Part shown: piece by piece, positions 58,037 through 64,000 of the stretch
Layout of the letters: each line of letters opens with the position of its first letter
Numbering within the stretch: the stretch's first letter is position 1
Assembly (NCBI GenBank): GCA_002010215.1
Contig: MTMY01000047.1
Coordinates: forward strand, 1 to 64,000
Direction: 5' to 3'
Length of the DNA: 64,000 nt
DNA from: Archaeoglobus sp. JdFR-37
GTDB lineage: Archaea; Halobacteriota; Archaeoglobi; Archaeoglobales; Archaeoglobaceae
Notes under the pieces: generated by a model
Databases searched by the model: none
Told to the model about the DNA's origin: nothing
What the model saw: only the letters and a program-made list of their open reading frames with translations
Position numbers and translations under genes: made by a program

Positions 58037-60277
58037 TCAATCTCTGAGCCTCTCCAGCATTATCCTTCTCTCAGTTCTCGCCACTGTCTCCTTTATCAGC
58101 TGAACAGCATCAGGATTAGCTGAAACACTGTCTATGCCCATCTCAACAAGCTTCTCCACGAACTTTGGATAGCTGCCTGCCTGACCGCATATAGATGTCT
58201 TAACTCCGTGCTCCTTGCAAATCTTTATGACCCTCTCAATGAGCTTGAAGACTGCTGGGTGCTCTTCGTCGTAGAGATATGCGACATTCTCATTGTTCCT
58301 GTCAACAGCCAGGGTGTATTGCGTTAGGTCATTGGTTCCGAAGGAGATGAAGGTTATGCCCTCTTTCACTATGTCCTCGATAACCAGTGCTGCTGCAGGT
58401 GTTTCCACCATCACACCGAAATCGATTTTTGAAAGTGACAAACCCTCCTCAAGGATGATTTCCTTGGCCCTTCTAACCTCATCTGGATGGGTTACCAGAG
58501 GCAGCATGATGCCAACGTTGGTATAGCCCTCTTCAACCAGCTTCTTTATTGCCCTTATCTCAGCTCTGAAGTGCTCGTGCTCTATCAGATCCCTCCGTAT
58601 CCCCCTGAAACCCAGCATGGGATTTGCTTCGATGGGCTCATCTTCTCCACCTTCCATGGCTCTGAACTCATCTGTTGGGGCATCCAGCGTTCGAATCCAC
58701 ACCATTTTGGGATAGAATGCTTGGACGACCTTCCTCATCTCTCTGTAGAGCATGTCGATGTATTTGTCCATCTCTCCGTCCTTTATGTACTTCATGGGGT
58801 GCTTTTCGAAGCCTAGGACCATGTGCTCAATCCTGAAAAGCCCAACACCATCAGCTCCGGTAGCAGCGGCTCTTGGAGCCGCATCGGGTATAGATATGTT
58901 AACCTTAACCTCTGTTGCCGTAATAATGGGTGCAGAAGCAACCGGAGTTACCTCTACCTTCTTTTCTTCCTTCACCTCACCCTTGTAGATCACTCCCTTT
59001 TCGCCGTCAACCGTAACAATCATCCCGTCCTTCAGAACCTTTGTGGCCTCCTTTGTTCCAACAACTGCCGGAACGCCGAGCTCTCTGCTCACAATGGCTG
59101 CATGGCAGGTCATGCCTCCTTCATCAGTCACTATTGCAGCGGCTCTTTTCATGGCTGGCACCATGTCAGGAGTGGTCATGGTTGTTACCAGTATGTCCCC
59201 CTCTTCAACCTTGTTAATCTCAGCCTCGCTCATTATCACTTTCACCTTACCAATGCCCACGCCTGGCGAGGCTGCCAGACCTTTGAGAATAATCTCACCA
59301 CCTTCCAAGGCAGCTTCTTCCTCTTTCTTCTCTCTGATGGTTGTAACAGCCCTAGACTGGAGAATGTAAATCTTTCCCTTCTCAATGGCCCACTCAACAT
59401 CTTGGGGATGCCCGTAATGCTCCTCAATAATCTCTCCAAAGTTGACGAGCTGTTCAATCTCTTCATCACTCAAAACCCTTTCAAAAGACTTCTCCCCCAG
59501 CTCAACTTCCACAGTCTTGCCATCTTTTCGAGTCAGCATCTTCTTTTTCTCACCAATCTTTAAATCCACTAGCTTTCTGTTTACCCTGTCATAGGTGTAT
59601 GTGTCAGGAGTTACCATACCGCTGACTATTGCCTCACCAAGCCCGAAAACCGCTTCGATTATGCAGAGCTTCTCCCCTGTTACTGGATGAGATGTGAACA
59701 TTACCCCACTCTTCTCACTATTCACCATTTTCTGTACCACAACAGCGATGCTGACGTCTTCATGCCTGAAGCCCTTCTGAACTCTGTAGTATATTGCTCT
59801 GGGTGTGTAAAGGCTGCTCCAGCACTTTTTCACGTTCTCAACTACGTCATCTTCTCCTTTAACATTCAAAAACGTCTCCTGTTGACCCGCAAAGCTCGCA
59901 TCTGGCAAATCCTCTGCTGTAGCAGAACTCCTTACAGCCACGAAAACCTCTTCGCCCTCTTCCTCGCACAGTTTTTTGTATGCCTTTCTAATTTCCTCCT
60001 CAATTTTTTCTGGCATCTCGCTGGATTCTATAAGTTCTCTAATCTTCTTAGATACTTCATTCAGTTTGTTTGTGTCCTCTACATCTATGCGGAGTAAGTC
60101 CATAATCTGGTATTTTATTCCAGTTGCCTCAAGAAATTCCATAAAAGTGCGGCTATCAACGATAAACCCATTTGGAACAGGAATTTCGTTCCTAATCAGC
60201 TCACCAAGGTTTGCCCCCTTCCCTCCTACGAGAGCTACATCATCCTTACCTACTTCGTTCAGCCACAATACGACCAT
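58037..60277 (-). CDS. ppsA: Phosphoenolpyruvate synthase
   Basis: The 746-residue protein has an ATP-grasp N-terminal domain (VGGKGANLGEL, RSSATAEDLPDASFAGQQET), the phosphohistidine domain with GGMTCHAAIVSRELGVPA, and a C-terminal PEP-binding TIM barrel (FGTNDLTQYTLAVDRNN, CGQAGSYP). It forms PEP from pyruvate and ATP for gluconeogenesis. ATG 60277 follows AGGTGG and is preferred over the in-frame 60421, which would lie in the serA promoter. Confidence 0.95.
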   Translation of the reverse strand: MVVLWLNEVGKDDVALVGGKGANLGELIRNEIPVPNGFIVDSRTFMEFLEATGIKYQIMDLLRIDVEDTNKLNEVSKKIRELIESSEMPEKIEEEIRKAYKKLCEEEGEEVFVAVRSSATAEDLPDASFAGQQETFLNVKGEDDVVENVKKCWSSLYTPRAIYYRVQKGFRHEDVSIAVVVQKMVNSEKSGVMFTSHPVTGEKLCIIEAVFGLGEAIVSGMVTPDTYTYDRVNRKLVDLKIGEKKKMLTRKDGKTVEVELGEKSFERVLSDEEIEQLVNFGEIIEEHYGHPQDVEWAIEKGKIYILQSRAVTTIREKKEEEAALEGGEIILKGLAASPGVGIGKVKVIMSEAEINKVEEGDILVTTMTTPDMVPAMKRAAAIVTDEGGMTCHAAIVSRELGVPAVVGTKEATKVLKDGMIVTVDGEKGVIYKGEVKEEKKVEVTPVASAPIITATEVKVNISIPDAAPRAAATGADGVGLFRIEHMVLGFEKHPMKYIKDGEMDKYIDMLYREMRKVVQAFYPKMVWIRTLDAPTDEFRAMEGGEDEPIEANPMLGFRGIRRDLIEHEHFRAEIRAIKKLVEEGYTNVGIMLPLVTHPDEVRRAKEIILEEGLSLSKIDFGVMVETPAAALVIEDIVKEGITFISFGTNDLTQYTLAVDRNNENVAYLYDEEHPAVFKLIERVIKICKEHGVKTSICGQAGSYPKFVEKLVEMGIDSVSANPDAVQLIKETVARTERRIMLERLRD

Positions 60278-60347
60278 AAGAACCACCTGATTGATGCGTA
60301 AAGTTTGAAACTTAAAAGATTTTTGTCGAAGTAGGTCGGGAAGCAAA

Positions 60348-60356
60348 AATTTATAA
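60348..60356 (+). promoter_or_regulatory. TATA box of serA
   Basis: AATTTATAATC-like sequence at 60346-60356 is centred about 28 nt before ATG 60381, predicting a leaderless serA mRNA. The opposite strand of the same gap serves ppsA. Confidence 0.5.
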
Positions 60357-60380
60357 TCCGCCATCTTCTCGCTCTTTCCA

Positions 60381-61964
60381 ATGAGAGTCCTCGTTGCCGA
60401 CTCTATCGCAAAGGAAGCCATTGGAATGATGGAAAGAGCAGGGCTTAAGGTAGATGTCAGGTCTGGAGTGACTACAGAGGACCTTCTTGAGATTATAGGA
60501 GATTACGATGCTCTGGTTGTCAGAAGCAAGCCGAAGGTTACAAGAGAAGTCATTGAGAGGGCAGAAAGGCTCAAGATAATTGGCAGAGCTGGTGTTGGTG
60601 TTGACAACATAGATGTGGAGGCTGCAACCCAGAAGGGTATAGTAGTTGTGAATGCTCCAGGAGGCAATACTGTATCAACTGCTGAGCACACTTTGGCAAT
60701 GATGCTTGCCGTTGCAAGAAAAATACCCCAGGCCGACAAAAGCGTCAAAGAAGGGAAGTGGGAGAGAAAGAAATACATGGGAATGGAGCTGAGGGGAAAG
60801 ACTCTTGGCATCGTTGGGCTTGGAAGGATAGGCTTCGAAGTTGCGAAGAGGGCAAAGGGCTTTGAGATGAACGTCATCGCCTTTGACCCCTACATATCAG
60901 AGGCGAGGGCAAGAGAGGCCGGAGTCAAGCTTGTCAGCCTTGAAGAACTCCTGAAAAATTCTGATTTTATCACGATACACGTTCCAAAAACTAAGGAAAC
61001 TGAGAATCTCATCTCTAGAAAAGAGTTTGAGATTATAAAAGATGGTGCTTATCTGATAAACTGTGCAAGAGGCGGAATAGTTGATGAAACTGCCCTTTAT
61101 GAGGCGCTTGTGAATGGGAAAATTAGTGGGGCAGCCTTGGATGTTTATGAAAAAGAACCCCCGTCCCCCGATACCCCCCTCCTGAAGCTTGAGAATGTGA
61201 TAACGACACCTCATATCGGTGCATCCACTAGAGAAGCTCAGATAAGCGTTGGATTAATCATAGCTGAGGATATAATTAACATGGCGAAAGGTCTACCAGT
61301 TAAGAATGCCGTCAATCTTCCGAGCCTTGAACCGGCTGAATTTGAGTTCATAATGCCTTATATAACTCTGGCTGAAAAGATTGGTAAAATTGCAGCAGCG
61401 AAGCTTGGTGGCATGTTCACCAAGGTCAGAATTACATACAGAGGAAGGATTGCAGATAAGAATACGGAGTATGTAACAAGAGCCCTCCTTAAGGGATTGC
61501 TGGAACACATTCTGGGTCAGAACATAAATCTGGTTTCGGCGATGCCCATAGCAAGAGAGAGAGGAATATTGGTGGAGGAGGCAAGGAGTGAAACTTCCGA
61601 GACATATGAAAGCATTCTTGAAGTTACTGTGGAGGGAGGGGACAGCATAACCATCGCTGGTACCTGCTTTGGTAAGGATGACTACCGCATAATAAGGATA
61701 GATAAGTACAAGGTGGATTTCGTGCCCAAAGGGCATTATGTTATATCTCTCCATGAAGACAAGCCCGGAGTTATAGGCAGGGTAGGGACACTCTTCGGCC
61801 AGTACAGCATAAACATTGCAGGGATGATAGTAGGAAGGTACGGGGACAAACCTGGAGGAGTTCAGCTGATGCTTCTGCTTGTGGATGATCCACCCACGGA
61901 AGAGGTGTTAGATAAGATGACGAAACTGGACGGCATAATCGATGCCGTCTATATATATCTCTAA
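60381..61964 (+). CDS. serA: D-3-phosphoglycerate dehydrogenase SerA
   Basis: The 527-residue product has IGRAGVGVDNIDVEAAT, the Rossmann motif TLGIVGLGRIGFEVAKRA, YLINCARGGIVDE, TTPHIGASTREAQ (catalytic His) and a C-terminal ACT domain (HEDKPGVIGRVGTLFGQYSI). The intervening ASB domain (about 320-440) is the extended SerA type. It oxidises 3-phosphoglycerate in serine biosynthesis; serine feedback through ACT is likely. It starts divergently from ppsA. Confidence 0.95.
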   Translation: MRVLVADSIAKEAIGMMERAGLKVDVRSGVTTEDLLEIIGDYDALVVRSKPKVTREVIERAERLKIIGRAGVGVDNIDVEAATQKGIVVVNAPGGNTVSTAEHTLAMMLAVARKIPQADKSVKEGKWERKKYMGMELRGKTLGIVGLGRIGFEVAKRAKGFEMNVIAFDPYISEARAREAGVKLVSLEELLKNSDFITIHVPKTKETENLISRKEFEIIKDGAYLINCARGGIVDETALYEALVNGKISGAALDVYEKEPPSPDTPLLKLENVITTPHIGASTREAQISVGLIIAEDIINMAKGLPVKNAVNLPSLEPAEFEFIMPYITLAEKIGKIAAAKLGGMFTKVRITYRGRIADKNTEYVTRALLKGLLEHILGQNINLVSAMPIARERGILVEEARSETSETYESILEVTVEGGDSITIAGTCFGKDDYRIIRIDKYKVDFVPKGHYVISLHEDKPGVIGRVGTLFGQYSINIAGMIVGRYGDKPGGVQLMLLLVDDPPTEEVLDKMTKLDGIIDAVYIYL

Positions 61965-61979
61965 ACTGCGGTTTTGAGC

Positions 61980-63134
61980 ATGGAACCTTTTTTATCCCTT
62001 CTAATTTCTGTTGTTGTAATCCTCGTCCTTATCCGGAAAATCAAAATTGGTTATTCCGTTCTCATCGGTACAGTTTTGCTCTCAGTCCTCACTCTCGGGA
62101 GTAAAGGGATTTACGAGATCTTCAAGTCGTTTCTAGACATTTCCAATGCAGAAATTGTTGCTATCGTCATCCTCGCATTCGCCCTAGCCCAATCAATGGA
62201 AAAGATGGGTATGCTGAAGGGGGTTTCATCTTCTCTATCTCCACTCTCTGGAGTGGAAGTAGCACTGATACCTCTTCTGATAGGTCTGCTTCCAATGCCT
62301 GGAGGTGCTCTAGTTTCAGCGGTGATGATTTCGAGCCTCGCATCCAGGTATCAAATCGACCCTGAAAGAATGACCTTCATAAACTACTGGTTCAGGCACA
62401 TCTGGGTGACTGTATGGCCATTGTATCCCAATGTCATAATTGCTTCAGCAGTAATGGATACTGACTTCCGCCATATTATTGGAGCGACTTATCCTATAGC
62501 GCTTGCTGCCATCATATCTGCTATCCCATTCTCGAGAGGATTGTTTAGAAAACCTAGTAAGCCAGATTTGCATGAGCTGGTGGTCTCTTTCTCACCCATA
62601 ATTCTTGTCGCAGCTCTTGCCCTGCTTTTCAAGATGAGCCTTCTGCTTTCGCTGCTTATAGCCATCCTGCTGCTTTTTGCAATAAAAAGGGAGTTTAAAG
62701 CCATACCTGAAGTCTTCAAACGCTCCGTTGATCTGGAAATCCTAGTTCTGGTTTTTGCTGTGTTGGCGTATAGAGATCTGATAATCATTTCAGGAGCTGC
62801 CGAGGATTTCCTGAATGCCGTGGTCTCTGCTGGCATCTCATCTTACGCTGCAGCCTTCTTGCTCTCTTTCTTTGTAGCTTTTTCTACAGGGATCGAGATG
62901 TCATATACTTCAATAGCTCTTCCACTTCTTACTCCTTTCACCGGAACTGGAGATATAAACCAGAATTTTGTTCTGCTAATTTTTGCTGCTGGTTTTGCAG
63001 GTGTGATGCTCTCCCCACTTCACCTCTGTATTGTGCTATCTGCAAAGCACTTCAATGCTAATCTTAGAAAGGTTTACCACTACCTAATCCCAGCTTCAAT
63101 CATCATGCTGCTGCTGGTTTTTGCTTTTCTCTGA
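61980..63134 (+). CDS. DUF401-family membrane transporter
   Basis: The 384-residue product is a multi-pass protein with about ten to twelve helices and the conserved LLPMPGGALVSAVMI loop near residue 110, and a second half YTSIALPLLTPFTGTG, a pseudosymmetric arrangement typical of the DUF401/ArsB-NhaD group. Substrate is unknown (an organic anion is possible). ATG 61980 is used; TTG 61974 is also in frame. It follows serA by 15 nt. Its end overlaps the RND gene by 32 nt. Confidence 0.8.
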   Translation: MEPFLSLLISVVVILVLIRKIKIGYSVLIGTVLLSVLTLGSKGIYEIFKSFLDISNAEIVAIVILAFALAQSMEKMGMLKGVSSSLSPLSGVEVALIPLLIGLLPMPGGALVSAVMISSLASRYQIDPERMTFINYWFRHIWVTVWPLYPNVIIASAVMDTDFRHIIGATYPIALAAIISAIPFSRGLFRKPSKPDLHELVVSFSPIILVAALALLFKMSLLLSLLIAILLLFAIKREFKAIPEVFKRSVDLEILVLVFAVLAYRDLIIISGAAEDFLNAVVSAGISSYAAAFLLSFFVAFSTGIEMSYTSIALPLLTPFTGTGDINQNFVLLIFAAGFAGVMLSPLHLCIVLSAKHFNANLRKVYHYLIPASIIMLLLVFAFL

Positions 63135-64000
63135 GGTTGTTGTTAAACCTTTCTGTAAACACTAGAAAAGCGGGAACGATAGTCAATGCAGCAATCAAGC
63201 TGAAAACTATTGCAAGAACGCTCACAACCCCAAAATTAGCCATGATGGGGAAAGGTGAGACCAGCATGGCTGCAAAGCCGCCTGCCATAGTAAGGCCAGA
63301 GGTGAGGATGGCCTTGCCTATGTTCTCCACCGTAACTTCAACAGCCTTTTCTGGCGATAACCCTTTTCTGCGCTCTTCAAGGTACCTCTCCATGACATGA
63401 ATGGAGAAATCTATGCCCAGACCAATTGTAAGAGAGTTTAGGGATGCAGATATGAGGGTCCTCTCTATTCCGAACAGATACATAACTCCGCCTGTGACGG
63501 CTATAACTGTTGTGATCGGCAGCAGTGGAACTACAGCTTTGGAAATACTTCGATAGACCACGAGAAGCAAGAGGAAAACCAGAATGAAGCTGGCAATTGT
63601 CATCCTGTTCTGCCCGTTCACTATCAGGTCTGCCACAAACATCTTTAAAACTACATCTCCTGTGAGATAGTACCCATATCCTGCTCCGTAGAAGTCAATT
63701 TCTTCTTTGACTCGATCGTAGAGCTCTCTGAATTCTAGCCAGTCCATGGGTGCAACGGTGAAATAGATTGCCATGGTGCTTCCCGCCACGTACCTTTTGA
63801 CGTTATCTTCAGGCACAAGTTCCATGAATTTATAGAATTCCTCCTCATTCTCTGGCTGTTTTCCGAATCTAAAAAAGAGAGTAGTCAGATCTGCATAATC
63901 AGTTATTCTAGGTTCTGAAGAGGTGACATATTTTGCAAGGTTATTTATTTCATTTACCGTATCAAAATTCACTCCATCCGTCTCAAAAACGGCTATGATT
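63103..64000 (-). CDS. RND-family (MMPL-type) exporter, C-terminal part
   Basis: An open frame enters from the right window edge; the GTG at 63972 is internal, since residues IIAVFETDG precede it in frame. The C-terminal half of an RND protein is visible: a soluble loop, then TM bundle with GLGIDFSIHVMERYLEER, IGKAILTSGLTMAGGFAAML and a GVVSVLAIVFSLIAALTIVP segment. Such proteins export lipids or hydrophobic compounds using proton motive force. The 5' end lies outside. Confidence 0.85.
   Translation of the reverse strand, partial: IIAVFETDGVNFDTVNEINNLAKYVTSSEPRITDYADLTTLFFRFGKQPENEEEFYKFMELVPEDNVKRYVAGSTMAIYFTVAPMDWLEFRELYDRVKEEIDFYGAGYGYYLTGDVVLKMFVADLIVNGQNRMTIASFILVFLLLLVVYRSISKAVVPLLPITTVIAVTGGVMYLFGIERTLISASLNSLTIGLGIDFSIHVMERYLEERRKGLSPEKAVEVTVENIGKAILTSGLTMAGGFAAMLVSPFPIMANFGVVSVLAIVFSLIAALTIVPAFLVFTERFNNNLREKQKPAAA

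Overview
The window reads as a chromosome segment of a hyperthermophilic euryarchaeon, most likely a member of the Archaeoglobales (Archaeoglobus, Geoglobus or Ferroglobus type). The supporting evidence is: archaeal ribosomal protein and RNA polymerase operons (S13-S4-S11-Rpo3 and Rpo7-Spt4-DPCK-S24e-S27ae-Kae1), RfcL, FttA/aCPSF1, TiaS, archaeal-type proteasome, CetZ-like tubulin, diphthamide genes, AMP-forming acetyl-CoA synthetase, alternative (siroheme-derived) heme synthesis, CcmE/CcmF cytochrome c maturation with an archaeal CxxxY CcmE, and probable inositol-phosphate/CDP-alcohol genes. Genus is an inference. Many genes have a TATA box about 26 nt upstream of the start codon, implying leaderless mRNAs; operon-internal genes instead show GGTGAT or AGGTGG ribosome sites.

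Layout. 1-2.3 kb: end of an HxlR-type regulator, two small unknown genes, a ferritin-like helical protein and a decayed ABC-transporter ATPase. 2.4-7.7 kb: an accessory copper/iron-sulfur electron-transfer locus. It holds a blue-copper lipoprotein, a membrane-anchored Ig-like protein, a CuA cupredoxin, a CuA domain fused to a NapH/NosR-like polyferredoxin membrane protein, a helical soluble protein, another Ig-like membrane protein, and a divergent winged-helix regulator with a small membrane partner. Two copies of a 9-3-9 palindrome sit upstream of the three promoters. 7.8-10.3 kb: a P1B-2 metal-exporting ATPase with its ArsR-family sensor and operator. 10.4-13.3 kb: translation/transcription operon. 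13.4-22 kb: hydrolase, RfcL, TruD, a C/D box sRNA, CcmE/CcmF and the S13 operon. 22-31 kb: small unknowns, UPF0173 hydrolase, a 37-residue zinc ribbon, TiaS, a solitary Cas4-like nuclease, acetyl-CoA synthetase, siroheme decarboxylase and precorrin-2 dehydrogenase, and an archaeal shikimate-pathway aldolase. 31-34.5 kb: proteasome beta, FttA, MobB, tRNA-Thr. 34.6-36.1 kb: an unusual SWIM plus PD-(D/E)XK nuclease beside the tRNA. 36.5-44.9 kb: radical SAM/TRAM protein, ASCH protein, adenylate kinase, UMP kinase, inositol lipid/solute genes, ThiL, regulators, Nep1. 45-52 kb: YbjQ-type protein, CobS/CobY, Pcm, ubiquitin-like protein plus JAMM protease, DphB, HerA, UPF0212. 52-56.5 kb: a broken Cas4-like gene, archaemetzincin, CetZ-like tubulin, an intact rhodanese and a heavily mutated thioredoxin reductase-rhodanese gene. 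56.5-64 kb: Dph2, purine phosphoribosyltransferase, PEP synthase, SerA, a DUF401 transporter and the end of an RND exporter.

How it fits together. Most of the window is housekeeping. The accessory parts are the 2.4-7.7 kb copper redox locus, the metal-efflux pair, the nuclease next to tRNA-Thr, the ubiquitin-like/JAMM cluster and three pseudogenes (1248-2308, 52389-53039, 55183-56500). Heme synthesis, CcmE/CcmF and the CuA/polyferredoxin module all point to an organism with c-type cytochromes and extracytoplasmic electron transfer. No terminal reductase, NosZ or heme-copper oxidase lies in the window, so the partner of the CuA module is unknown. No CRISPR array or insertion sequence was seen.
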